Part shown: positions 34,381-41,874 of the stretch, one piece after another
Numbering within the stretch: position 1 is the first letter of the stretch
Layout of the letters: each line of letters starts with the position of its first letter
NCBI GenBank assembly: GCA_026129865.1
Contig: JAHCHG010000011.1
Coordinates: forward strand, 89,583 to 153,582
Reading direction: 5' to 3'
Origin: Pyrinomonadaceae bacterium
GTDB lineage: Bacteria; Acidobacteriota; Blastocatellia; Pyrinomonadales; Pyrinomonadaceae
DNA: 64,000 nt
Made by a program: the position numbers and the translations under genes
The notes under the pieces: generated by a model
What the model was told of the DNA's origin: nothing
Database searches by the model: none
The model's input: the letters and a program-made list of their open reading frames with translations, nothing else

Positions 34381-35286
34381 ATGTTTGCAAGATCTTACGT
34401 TTCGATATTTTTTATTCTTTTGCTCTCGGTTTCCGCACTTTCTCAAACGCGAAAACCGGCGCCGCCCGCTCCGCGATCGATTACGATCGCAACCGAGGCT
34501 GGAGCAAAAGTCTGGCTAAACGGCATTTTTTACGGAACCACTGGCGAAAACGGCACGCTTTCGATAAAACCTTTTCCTCCTGGTGCACAGCTTTTGCGCG
34601 TTCGCGCCGACGGATTCAAAGAGCTTACGCAGAACATTACCGCTGCGCAAAAAGGCGAGATAAATGTAAAACTCACCAAAACTTCCGATGAAGCAGAGCT
34701 GGCTTTTCAAAAAGCGGAAGCGGAAAACTCTCCGGAAGATTATCGCCAGGCGATCAAACTGCGACCAAAATTTCCCGAAGCCTATCTTGGTCTTGCGCGC
34801 GTTTTAGCCGACAACGGAGACATTGATGAAGCTTTAAAAGCGATTGCCGATGCTAGGAAACTGCGCCCCGCATATCCGGAAGCTTCGGCTGTCGAAGGCA
34901 GAATTTACAAAACTGATGGAGATACGGAAAAAGCGGTCGAAGCATTTTCGCGGGCAATTCGCGAGGGAAAAGGTTTTCAGCCGGAAGCGCACACGGGGCT
35001 CGCGCTGCTGTACCGCGACAAGGCTGAATTTATGGGAAGTTCCGGCGATTTTCAGGCGGAAGAGGAATTTTACGAAAAATCGATAGAGCATTTCGCGCCT
35101 GCCGTAAAACAGCTCTACAGTTCGCCGGATTCGCTAATAATTTATCAAATGTACGGTCTAGTACTTGAAAAAATGGGCAAACCAAAAGACGCGATTAAGG
35201 TTTATGAAGAGTTTCTAAAGATCTTTCCGGACCGACCGGAATCAACCGCGGTCCGATCGTTCATTGTCCAGTTAAAAAAACAGTAG
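34381..35286 (+). CDS. Exported PEGA/TPR protein
   Basis: 301 residues. Signal peptide (MFARSYVSIFFILLLSVSALSQ), a PEGA-like domain (about 33-98: SITIATEAGAKVWLNGIFYGTTGENG, FKELTQNITA), then about five TPRs (EAYLGLARVLADNGDIDEALKAI and similar) to the C-terminus. A periplasmic scaffold or envelope-assembly role is inferred. Its start lies 67 bases after ctaA. Confidence 0.82.
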   Translation: MFARSYVSIFFILLLSVSALSQTRKPAPPAPRSITIATEAGAKVWLNGIFYGTTGENGTLSIKPFPPGAQLLRVRADGFKELTQNITAAQKGEINVKLTKTSDEAELAFQKAEAENSPEDYRQAIKLRPKFPEAYLGLARVLADNGDIDEALKAIADARKLRPAYPEASAVEGRIYKTDGDTEKAVEAFSRAIREGKGFQPEAHTGLALLYRDKAEFMGSSGDFQAEEEFYEKSIEHFAPAVKQLYSSPDSLIIYQMYGLVLEKMGKPKDAIKVYEEFLKIFPDRPESTAVRSFIVQLKKQ

Positions 35287-35335
35287 TTCCAGCCTAAATT
35301 TTGTCAGCGCGGCGGTTTCGTAATAGAATTCGCCC

Positions 35336-36496
35336 ATGCTCGGATCATTTTTCGCGGGAGAAGCCTTTCTTGTGCTTTTCGCGCTTCTATTTGTCGTTGC
35401 CGTTCCGGTTGTCGTTATCGGAGTTATCGTTTTCGTTCTCCAGCGAAATTCAAAGAACCGCGCAGCGTGGCAAAAACTCTCGCAAAGCATTGGTTTAACC
35501 ATGCCAAATCCCAAAAAACTCGAGCTTGTCGGTCCGTTTAACGGAGTTGACGTTCGACTTGCGATCGGAGCCAGGCGAACCGGCGGCGGAGAAGATAGGA
35601 GCACCGAATTTTTCACGTACTGCACTAGTAAATTTCCGCGATCGCTGCGCCTGAATCTTGAAATAAAAACGGACGGCGGCTTTTTTGCCAGAGCGCTGAA
35701 AACAGAGAAAATAAAGCTCGGGCAGGAAAATTTTGATCAGGCATTCACCGCAGTTTGCTACGACGCGAATGTTTTGCGAACGCTGCTGCTTTCCGATTTT
35801 CCTTCTAATAAGACGCAAAATCTGATGGGCGATCTGATGCTCGCAAACCATTCGTTCGAGGTGGTTTCGGTCAGCGACGATCAAGTTTATATTGAAACGT
35901 CCGGGCAGGTCGGCGATGAAGCCGTCTTGCGAAATATGCTTGGAAATGTTTCGCATTTGGCAAGGCGATTCGACGACGCCCGGAAACGTTTGCCGAAAGC
36001 GCAATGGGAGATCAATCTTGAACGCTCATGGAATGAATTCTCATCTGAAAAAGGTTTAAATTTCGATGCTGCGGGCTTTGTAATATCGGGCAATTTAGAT
36101 GGATTGCCGCTAAAGATCAAACTGCAAACTTCGTCCGGAAAATGGCAAACTGTTTTCGAGTTTAAGTTTCAGCAAAGTTTGCAGATCGGGCTTAAACTAA
36201 TGCCGGAAAATTCGGTTCATAAAGCTCTGACGTGGGTTGGTGTTCAGGATATCGAAACCGGAGTGAAGGAGTTTGACGACGCATTCATAGTCAAAGCGGG
36301 CAATGTCGAGATTGCAAAAAGAAAATTGCAGCCGGATCTCTGCAGGCATCTGATGCTGCTTTTTAAAGACACATCCGCGTTTATTGTTGACGACGATCAA
36401 TTTGCGTTCACGCTTGATACTGTCATCGGCGAACCGGCGAAGTTGCGCGGATTTGCTGCGGCGGCGATCGCAGCTGCCCAAATGCTTCACCGGTAA
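35336..36496 (+). CDS. Membrane-anchored protein of unknown function
   Basis: 386 residues. A strongly hydrophobic N-terminal segment (about 8-37: FLVLFALLFVVAVPVVVIGVIVFVL) anchors a soluble region of about 345 residues predicted to face the cytoplasm, with no motif I recognise. A GGGEDRSTEFFTYC stretch and repeated FDDA/FDQA motifs are visible. The final Ala-rich segment (LRGFAAAAIAAAQML) is hydrophobic. Base use matches its neighbours. It ends two bases before the convergent regulator gene. Confidence 0.65.
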   Translation: MLGSFFAGEAFLVLFALLFVVAVPVVVIGVIVFVLQRNSKNRAAWQKLSQSIGLTMPNPKKLELVGPFNGVDVRLAIGARRTGGGEDRSTEFFTYCTSKFPRSLRLNLEIKTDGGFFARALKTEKIKLGQENFDQAFTAVCYDANVLRTLLLSDFPSNKTQNLMGDLMLANHSFEVVSVSDDQVYIETSGQVGDEAVLRNMLGNVSHLARRFDDARKRLPKAQWEINLERSWNEFSSEKGLNFDAAGFVISGNLDGLPLKIKLQTSSGKWQTVFEFKFQQSLQIGLKLMPENSVHKALTWVGVQDIETGVKEFDDAFIVKAGNVEIAKRKLQPDLCRHLMLLFKDTSAFIVDDDQFAFTLDTVIGEPAKLRGFAAAAIAAAQMLHR

Positions 36497-36498
36497 AT

Positions 36499-36939
36499 TT
36501 ATCCGGTCGGGTGAATAATTCTAGACTTCACGGGAGATGAAAGAACGATCGACGTCGTCGTTATTCCATAAGGAGTAAGTCGATCGATAACGGTTTGAAG
36601 ATGCTCGATCGATTCGACCGCGACCTTCATAATAAAAGAATCGCCGCCCGTTCCGCGATGACACTCCAAAACTTCCCTTGCGCTGAGAGCCGCGTCGACA
36701 ATATGCGAATAATCAACACCGGAAATGCTCATTCGAACAAACGCCGTAATCGGCAAACCGACCTTTGCCGTGTCGATCTCTGCGCGATAACCGGTGATGA
36801 TGCCGGCGTCTTCCATTTTGCGAATTCGTTCGATTATTGCAGGCGTCGTCAAACCGATCCTGCGGCTAAGTTCTGCGTAACTTGTGCGCGCATCTTTTTG
36901 AAGCTCTTCCAATAATTTCCAATCAATATCGTCGATCAT
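36499..36939 (-). CDS. Lrp/AsnC-family transcriptional regulator
   Basis: 146 residues. N-terminal HTH (DDIDWKLLEELQKDARTSYAELSRRIGLTTPAIIERIRKMEDAGIITGY) and C-terminal RAM ligand-binding domain (VLECHRGTGGDSFIMKVAVESIEHLQTVIDRLTPYG). Divergently transcribed from the phenylalanine hydroxylase gene, so it is the likely regulator of aromatic amino acid catabolism here, with Phe or Tyr as a plausible ligand (inference). Confidence 0.92.
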   Translation of the reverse strand: MIDDIDWKLLEELQKDARTSYAELSRRIGLTTPAIIERIRKMEDAGIITGYRAEIDTAKVGLPITAFVRMSISGVDYSHIVDAALSAREVLECHRGTGGDSFIMKVAVESIEHLQTVIDRLTPYGITTTSIVLSSPVKSRIIHPTG

Positions 36940-36943
36940 TTTA

Positions 36944-36977
36944 AATCTAAAGCAAAATTCATGTTTCGCCTTAGATT
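36944..36977. promoter_or_regulatory. Inverted repeat in the lrp-phhA divergent region
   Basis: AATCTAA (36944-36950) and TTAGATT (36971-36977) form an inverted repeat with centres 27 bases apart, immediately upstream of the Lrp/AsnC gene and in the divergent region with the hydroxylase. Widely spaced AT-rich half-sites are typical of Lrp-type octamers, so this is a candidate operator. Confidence 0.35.
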
Positions 36978-37094
36978 ATAAGGAAATCTGTCGCTAAAAA
37001 CTAATCAATCCTATTCATAAAATAGCTGGTTTTCGTTAAAATAAAGACGCGACCAAAATCCCCAGTAACTGAATTTCTTTAGGAGACAAATTTT

Positions 37095-37997
37095 ATGTCG
37101 AGTCCAGGTGTCTTTAGTTCCCATCCGTCTTCGATGACGAATTTTGCCGTAAGCGACGAAGAGCTTCCGGCTTTTACAGATATGCCCTTTGAAGATATCG
37201 AAGAATTGCCGCTCGAACATCCGGGCGCGACCGATATGGAATATCGAAAACGGCGCGACTACATTGCGAGTCTTGCCAAAAAATTCCGCGAAACGGGCGT
37301 GATTACAGACGTTGACTATAACGAAGATGAACAAAACGTCTGGCGATATGTGGCGAACGAACTCGAAGAACTTCACCAAAAACACGCATCGCCTTTTTAT
37401 TTGAAGGCAAAAAAAGATCTGGGAATGAGCAACGACCGCATTCCGCAATTGTCGGAAATGACAAAACGCCTCAAGGAAACGACCGGATTTCGCCTCGCGC
37501 CGATCGAAGGTTTGGTTGACACACGCGCATTTTTGAGTTGGCTGTCGTGGCGCACGATGCTTTCAACGCAATATATTCGCCATCATTCGCGCCCCGGCTA
37601 CACACCCGAACCGGACATTGTTCACGAAGCGATGGGACATATTCCGATGTTCACGAATCCGAATTTTGCCGATTATTCGCAATTCATCGGACACGGCGCA
37701 CGCATCGCCACAGATAAGCAGATCGAAGAATTAGGCAGACTTTACTGGTTCACGGTCGAATTCGGTCTGGTCGAACACGAAGGCGACATCAAGGCTTACG
37801 GCGCAGGACTTCTTTCAAGTTTCGGCGAACTCAAAAACGCATTTTCCGATAATGTTGTGCGAAAACCGTTTAATTTAGAAGAAGTTATCAACACCGATTA
37901 CGATTATTCCGATATGCAGCCGCTTCTTTTCGTGATCCCGAGTTACGCTGAATTGAAAGAGCAGACGCGCAGATATATCGAAAGTTTCGGAAAATAA
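37095..37997 (+). CDS. phhA: Phenylalanine 4-monooxygenase
   Basis: A 300-residue aromatic amino acid hydroxylase converting phenylalanine to tyrosine with Fe(II) and tetrahydropterin. The conserved core reads [33 protein letters not shown] (two His iron ligands) and [10 protein letters not shown] (Glu ligand). Shine-Dalgarno AGGAG at 37081. First step of the Phe/Tyr degradation set continued at 40.7 and 42.4 kb. HigB starts three bases after its stop codon, so the toxin gene has been placed directly behind it. Confidence 0.95.
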   Translation: MSSPGVFSSHPSSMTNFAVSDEELPAFTDMPFEDIEELPLEHPGATDMEYRKRRDYIASLAKKFRETGVITDVDYNEDEQNVWRYVANELEELHQKHASPFYLKAKKDLGMSNDRIPQLSEMTKRLKETTGFRLAPIEGLVDTRAFLSWLSWRTMLSTQYIRHHSRPGYTPEPDIVHEAMGHIPMFTNPNFADYSQFIGHGARIATDKQIEELGRLYWFTVEFGLVEHEGDIKAYGAGLLSSFGELKNAFSDNVVRKPFNLEEVINTDYDYSDMQPLLFVIPSYAELKEQTRRYIESFGK

Positions 37998-38000
37998 TTT

Positions 38001-38288
38001 ATGCATATCATTACGCGAAAGCGTTTGAATGAATTTGTTGAAAAATTTCCCGAAACGAATAGTGCTCTGGCTGATTGGTATCGGTTGATGAAACAAAACG
38101 ATTTCGATTCGATTGCGGACGTCCGACGTATTTTTCCGAGCGCGGATAAAGTCGGTAAATTAACGGTTTTTAATATCGGCGGAAATAAAGTTCGGCTCAT
38201 TGCGGCAATTCATTATAATCGAAAAAAGATTTACATTCGCGCCGTATTGACGCATAAGGAATACGATGAAGGAAAATGGAGAGAATAG
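38001..38288 (+). CDS. higB: HigB-family mRNA interferase toxin
   Basis: 95 residues. MHIITRKRLNEFVEKFPETNSALADWYRL, a central IFPSADKVGKLTVFNIGGNKVRLIAAIHY strand pair and KIYIRAVLTHKEYDEGKW match the HigB toxin family (PF09907). HigB toxins cleave mRNA in the ribosome. Full length, three bases behind phhA, with the antitoxin downstream in the usual HigBA order. Confidence 0.9.
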   Translation: MHIITRKRLNEFVEKFPETNSALADWYRLMKQNDFDSIADVRRIFPSADKVGKLTVFNIGGNKVRLIAAIHYNRKKIYIRAVLTHKEYDEGKWRE

Positions 38289-38290
38289 AT

Positions 38291-38509
38291 ATGCAGACAG
38301 TTGATGTTCAATCTTGGAAAAATTTATCCGATACGGTTTTCGTGCCGCATAACGAAACGGAATACGAGCGTCTAGTTTCGATGCTCGATAATTTGATTGA
38401 TGAAATCGGCGAAGACGAAAATCATCCGCTCGCGTCTTTGATGGATGTTTTGTCGGCGTTGATTGAAAACTACGAAAACGCTAATGTGCCGGAATTGGTT
38501 TTGGAGTAA
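38291..38509 (+). CDS. HigA-like antitoxin, truncated before the HTH domain
   Basis: 72 residues (a longer frame starts at ATG 38276; the ATG at 38291 has GGAGAG six bases before it). NETEYERLVSMLDNLIDEIGEDENHPLASLMDVLSALIENYENANVP corresponds to the N-terminal toxin-contact half of COG5499-type HigA. The family normally continues into an XRE HTH of about 50-60 residues, absent here: the frame stops at LVLE. Toxin neutralisation may persist while DNA binding is lost. Just after the stop lies the duplicated fragment at 38516-38602, which suggests a recombination junction. Confidence 0.75.
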   Translation: MQTVDVQSWKNLSDTVFVPHNETEYERLVSMLDNLIDEIGEDENHPLASLMDVLSALIENYENANVPELVLE

Positions 38510-38515
38510 TAACTT

Positions 38516-38602
38516 ATGCGACAACTTCATCATTCAATGCAGGCTTTTGATTTGCCGGACGGTTTTGTTCGCGTCTTTTGTCGGGGTGCAGTCTTAAATT
38601 AA
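38516..38602 (+). repeat. Duplicated 5' fragment of the 39480 gene (pseudogene fragment)
   Basis: About 80 bases starting at an ATG, aligning along their length with the first 80 bases of the secreted-protein gene at 39480 (both share TCTTTTGTCGGGG and GCTTTTGATTTGCC), at roughly four in five positions by eye. One extra base (after CATTCAAT) shifts the frame, so the copy reads only 28 codons. The two copies are direct repeats flanking 38603-39479. Confidence 0.75.
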
Positions 38603-38611
38603 AATAAAAAT

Positions 38612-38854
38612 ATGGAAACAGTAAAAGTTACAAAATCTTTGGCGAGAAAAGTTGAAATTACCGCGAAACAAATGCGCGTTTCGAGCGACAAACTTGTTTC
38701 ATTAGCGTTAGAAGATTTTCTCGAATGCAAGCAAAATAATGATTTGCTCAAAGCGATTAACGCAGCCCACAAAGATGAAGCGACGGCGGAAGAACGCGAA
38801 GAACTTCGCGCAATGACGAAAAAATCTTTTGAGGCTTTAGACGAATGGAAATAA
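38612..38854 (+). CDS. Orphan MazE/CopG-like antitoxin
   Basis: 80 residues: an N-terminal ribbon-helix-helix-like segment (TVKVTKSLARKVEITAKQMRVSSDKLVSLALEDFLE) and a charged, helical C-terminal toxin-binding tail. No intact toxin follows; instead a seven-codon frame resembling a MazF N-terminus overlaps its last codons (38845-38868). It may act as a solitary antitoxin or be a relic. Confidence 0.65.
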   Translation: METVKVTKSLARKVEITAKQMRVSSDKLVSLALEDFLECKQNNDLLKAINAAHKDEATAEEREELRAMTKKSFEALDEWK

Positions 38855-38868
38855 GAGAAGGCGATTGA
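38845..38868 (+). pseudogene. Seven-codon MazF-like toxin stub
   Basis: ATG at 38845 overlaps the end of the antitoxin gene and reads MEIREGD then stop. MazF/PemK toxins commonly start M-x-I-x-x-GD-I and their ATG often overlaps the antitoxin stop. The rest of a toxin gene is absent; the Shine-Dalgarno of the DUF433 gene begins a few bases later. Very short, so the call is tentative. Confidence 0.35.
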
Positions 38869-38885
38869 AAAGGAGATAAAAACTT

Positions 38886-39119
38886 ATGGAAAATTTAATC
38901 GAAGCGAATCCGAAGATAATGTTCGGCAAGCCTGTGATAAAAGGAACGCGCATCACGGTTGAACTGATTTTGCAGAAACTTGCGGCGGGTGAAAGCGTTG
39001 AAGATGTTTTATCACAGCATCCGCGTTTGACGCGCGAACAGGTTTTGGCTTGTGTTGATTTCGCCGTCAAATCTTTACAGGCTGATTTCGTTTATCCGCT
39101 CGTTACAGAAACGGTATGA
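38886..39119 (+). CDS. DUF433 antitoxin
   Basis: 77 residues with the DUF433 core NPKIMFGKPVIKGTRITVELILQKLAAGESVEDVL and PRLTREQVLACVDFA, a winged-helix antitoxin family paired with PIN-like DUF5615 toxins. Shine-Dalgarno AAAGGAGAT precedes the ATG. Its stop overlaps the ATG of the following (broken) DUF5615 gene, the usual coupled arrangement. Confidence 0.88.
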   Translation: MENLIEANPKIMFGKPVIKGTRITVELILQKLAAGESVEDVLSQHPRLTREQVLACVDFAVKSLQADFVYPLVTETV

Positions 39120-39469
39120 AGTTTTTGGCGGACGAAAATTTTGAACCGCAATTTGTTGAACGGTAGCGGCGCGAAGACTTCGAGGTGATATTTCTCGAAG
39201 AATATGAAGCCGGAATCGAAGACGCGGAAGTTTTGGAAATCGCCGTCCAAGAAAATGCCGTTATTATTACAAACGACAAAGATTTCGGCGAACTCGTTTT
39301 TCGGCACGGTAAAAATTCAAAAGGCGTTATTCTTTTGCGTCTTTACGACTTGAAGTTGGCGGAACGGATTGAATTAACCGTCAAAGCCATCCGCGAACAC
39401 GAAGCGGAAATCGAAGACGCTTTTACGGTAATTTCGGAAAGTTCCGTGAGAATCAGAAAGAGATATTAA
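39116..39469 (+). pseudogene. DUF5615 PIN-like toxin, interrupted by a nonsense codon
   Basis: The frame starts at ATG 39116 (MKFLADENFEPQFVER), hits TAG at 39164-39166 (codon 17), and continues in the same frame as RREDFEVIFLEEYEAGIEDAEVL...TNDKDFGELVF to a stop at 39469. The family reads MKFLADENFP-x-x-LVExLRRxG here, so TAG replaces a Leu codon by a single base change. Downstream GTG 39185 could restart translation, but without the N-terminal acidic residue (LADEN) thought to be part of the PIN active site. Antitoxin intact, toxin silenced. Confidence 0.85.
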
Positions 39470-39479
39470 GCGAAAATTT

Positions 39480-40052
39480 ATGCGGCACATTCACCATTCA
39501 ATTTTGCTTTTGATTTGCCTGACGGTTTTGTTTACGTCTTTTGTCGGGGCGCAGCCCATTAACAATCAAAAATTCTATTTGAGGCATAATTTAATCTTTT
39601 TGAGTGATAAAGTTCCTGAAGTTTCTCCGGATAATATTGTTTTTACTGACGAAAGTATTTGCGGTTTTGATCCGAAAATTTATGAAAGTCCAATTTTGAA
39701 TAGAAATACAGAAGTAAAAATCATTACCGTTGATAAAGACAGCGAAAAAGCAAAAATAATTCTTGAGTCAAAACAAAAACAGTATGAAATTCATTTGAGT
39801 AATTCACCGGAAAAGGATTTTGAAAAGTCGTTTTCGTTAGTTTTCTCTAATAAAGCAATCAAGATTAAGCATAAAAAAGTTGCAAGTTTCAAAAAAGCTA
39901 TTGAGCAATTCGGCTTTCCGATTGCCAAATGCAATTCAGAAAATAAAGGTTGGTTTTATATTTTGGAATTTTCTCCCAGTGCGTGCGGAAGTTTCGACGG
40001 CTGTGTTATTAACGTAACGAAAAAAGGAGTTTTTATTTACGGTTACCATTAA
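39480..40052 (+). CDS. Exported protein of unknown function, AT-rich
   Basis: 190 residues. Signal peptide (RHIHHSILLLICLTVLFTSFVGAQ), then a Lys/Asn/Glu-rich domain with four Cys (CGFDPK, KCNSENKGW, SACGSFDGCV), perhaps two disulfides. I do not recognise the family. The coding sequence is visibly more AT-rich than the neighbouring housekeeping genes, pointing to transfer. A degenerate copy of its first 80 bases lies at 38516. Confidence 0.65.
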   Translation: MRHIHHSILLLICLTVLFTSFVGAQPINNQKFYLRHNLIFLSDKVPEVSPDNIVFTDESICGFDPKIYESPILNRNTEVKIITVDKDSEKAKIILESKQKQYEIHLSNSPEKDFEKSFSLVFSNKAIKIKHKKVASFKKAIEQFGFPIAKCNSENKGWFYILEFSPSACGSFDGCVINVTKKGVFIYGYH

Positions 40053-40119
40053 GACATTTCATAAAGAGGAAATTATGAAAGATAAAAGATTATATCGGCT
40101 TAAGGTCTAACAGAGATTT

Positions 40120-40683
40120 ATGGCGGAAAAAAATAAGAATTCGGAAGAAACCGCATTGGTTACACTCGACTTGATTGAGCGCAAAATTTATATCGTGCGG
40201 GAGCAAAAAGTAATGCTTGACAGCGATTTGGCGAACCTTTATGGTGTTTCGACCAAAAGGTTGAATGAGCAAGTGAAACGCAACCTTCAGAGATTTCCCG
40301 AAGATTTTATGTTTCAGTTAACAAATGACGAGCTAGAAAACTTGAGGTCGCAAATTGCGACCTCAAGTTCAAAAACATACGGCGGCAGACGCTATATGCC
40401 GTATGTTTTTACAGAGCAAGGCGTGGCGATGTTGTCGGGCGTTTTGAATAGCGAACGCGCCGTGCAGGTTAATATCGGAATAATGCGGGCATTTGTGAAG
40501 ATGCGGAAAATGCTGATCGCTAATGAAGAAATTGGCAAAAAATTAGTCGAGATCGAAAACAAACTCGGCGATCACGACGAGAATTTCAAAAAAGTTTTTA
40601 CGGCGATGCGGCTTTTAATGAAATCGCCGGACAAATCGGATAAAGAGATTGGTTTTATACAAAAAGGAAAGAAGAAAAAATGA
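40120..40683 (+). CDS. ORF6N domain protein (phage antirepressor-like)
   Basis: 187 residues. The ORF6N DNA-binding domain spans about 12-100: [48 protein letters not shown], and [29 protein letters not shown]. The C-terminus is helical and ends in a poly-Lys tail. Typical of prophage and mobile islands, here without other phage genes. A perfect 12-bp palindrome lies within its coding sequence (40341-40367). The stop overlaps the ATG of the dioxygenase gene by four bases. Confidence 0.88.
   Translation: MAEKNKNSEETALVTLDLIERKIYIVREQKVMLDSDLANLYGVSTKRLNEQVKRNLQRFPEDFMFQLTNDELENLRSQIATSSSKTYGGRRYMPYVFTEQGVAMLSGVLNSERAVQVNIGIMRAFVKMRKMLIANEEIGKKLVEIENKLGDHDENFKKVFTAMRLLMKSPDKSDKEIGFIQKGKKKK
40341..40367. 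repeat. Perfect intragenic palindrome in the ORF6N gene
   Basis: 12-bp arms CTTGAGGTCGCA (40341-40352) and TGCGACCTCAAG (40356-40367) around AAT. It encodes the [10 protein letters not shown] segment. It could be an operator bound by the encoded protein or an RNA hairpin. Confidence 0.8.
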
Positions 40684-41870
40684 CAGACGAAAAAAATCCA
40701 TTAGGTTTGAAAAAAATACATCACGTCGAGTTTTACGTAGGAAACGCGAAACAGGCGGAGTTTTATTATCGCAAGGCGTTCGGGTTTTCGCGCGTGGCTT
40801 ATTCGGGATTGGAAACCGGCAATCGTGAAACTGCAAGTTATGTGATGCGGCAGAATCGCGTCAATTTCGTTTTGACCACGCCGTTAACGCCCGAACACGA
40901 TGCAGCGGAACATATCAAACAGCACGGCGACGGCGTGCGCGATATTGCGTTTCTTGTCGAAGATGCCGACCACGCTTTTAACGAAGCTGTGAAGCGTGGT
41001 GCAAAACCGCATATTGAGCCGCACGAATGGTCGGACGAAAACGGCTCGGTGCGCAAAGCCGCGATTCACACTTACGGCGACACGATTCATTCGTTTCTTT
41101 CGTATGGTCGAAAAAGCTCTGCAGAGAGTTTGAATGATAGCGGTTTAACCACCCCGTCAGCCGAAGCGGCTGACACCCCTCCATCAAAAGGAGGGGAGCC
41201 GGGTTATTCGGGACCGTTTTTGCCCGGATTTACGGAACAAATTGTCGAAGGCGATGAAGTCGGGATCGTTCTCGTAGATCACATTGTCGGCAACGTCGAA
41301 CTCGGCAAGATGAATTTCTGGTGCGATTTTTACCGCGACGTGATGGGCTTCGAGCGTTACATCACGTTTGACGACAAGGACATTTCGACCGAATATTCCG
41401 CGCTGATGTCGATCGTCATGTCGGACGGCGGACACAATATCAAATTCCCGATCAACGAACCGGCGGAAGGCAAGGGCGGCAAATCGCAGATTCAGGAATA
41501 CATAGATTTTTACCGCTCGGCAGGCGCGCAGCACGTCGCGCTCCTTTGCAAAGACGTCCGTGAAACGGTTGCGAAGTTACAGGCAAACGGCGTTGAATTC
41601 TTACGAGTTCCGGATACTTACTACGATGAACTCCCAAGCCGCGTCGGCGAAATTGACGAAGACGTCGAAGAATTGAAACGTCTTGGCATTTTAGTCGATC
41701 GCGACGACGAAGGTTATCTCCTGCAAATTTTTACCAAACCCGTCGAAGACCGTCCGACCGTTTTCTATGAAATTCTCCAACGCAAAGGCTGTAAAGGTTT
41801 CGGCAAAGGCAACTTCAAAGCATTGTTCGTTTCGATTGAAGAAGAGCAACGGCGCAGAGGAAATTTATAA
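40680..41870 (+). CDS. hppD: 4-hydroxyphenylpyruvate dioxygenase with in-frame repeat insertion
   Basis: A 396-residue Fe(II) enzyme converting 4-hydroxyphenylpyruvate to homogentisate. N-terminal vicinal-oxygen-chelate domain ([20 protein letters not shown]) and catalytic C-terminal domain with iron ligands in [20 protein letters not shown] and FYEILQRKG. Between [14 protein letters not shown] and SGPFLPGF, the linker normally a few residues long, lies an extra stretch of about 30 residues (residues about 143-175) rich in Ser/Pro/Ala and encoded partly by a palindromic repeat. Second enzyme of the Phe/Tyr set; the tyrosine aminotransferase is not in the window. Confidence 0.95.
   Translation: MTDEKNPLGLKKIHHVEFYVGNAKQAEFYYRKAFGFSRVAYSGLETGNRETASYVMRQNRVNFVLTTPLTPEHDAAEHIKQHGDGVRDIAFLVEDADHAFNEAVKRGAKPHIEPHEWSDENGSVRKAAIHTYGDTIHSFLSYGRKSSAESLNDSGLTTPSAEAADTPPSKGGEPGYSGPFLPGFTEQIVEGDEVGIVLVDHIVGNVELGKMNFWCDFYRDVMGFERYITFDDKDISTEYSALMSIVMSDGGHNIKFPINEPAEGKGGKSQIQEYIDFYRSAGAQHVALLCKDVRETVAKLQANGVEFLRVPDTYYDELPSRVGEIDEDVEELKRLGILVDRDDEGYLLQIFTKPVEDRPTVFYEILQRKGCKGFGKGNFKALFVSIEEEQRRRGNL
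41156..41196. repeat. Double-hairpin palindromic repeat inserted in hppD
   Basis: Two adjacent palindromes: GTCAGCCG-AAG-CGGCTGAC (41156-41174) and CCCCTCC (41176-41182) with GGAGGGG (41190-41196). It is translated in frame as part of a [18 protein letters not shown] peptide. Its form matches REP-like dispersed elements that encode 'PPSKGG' peptides. Confidence 0.75.
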
Positions 41871-41874
41871 GAGA

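Noticed and set aside
41156..41196. Palindromes in hppD as a transcription terminator
   Set aside because: They lie within an intact coding frame, have no T run and have the form of a dispersed repeat.
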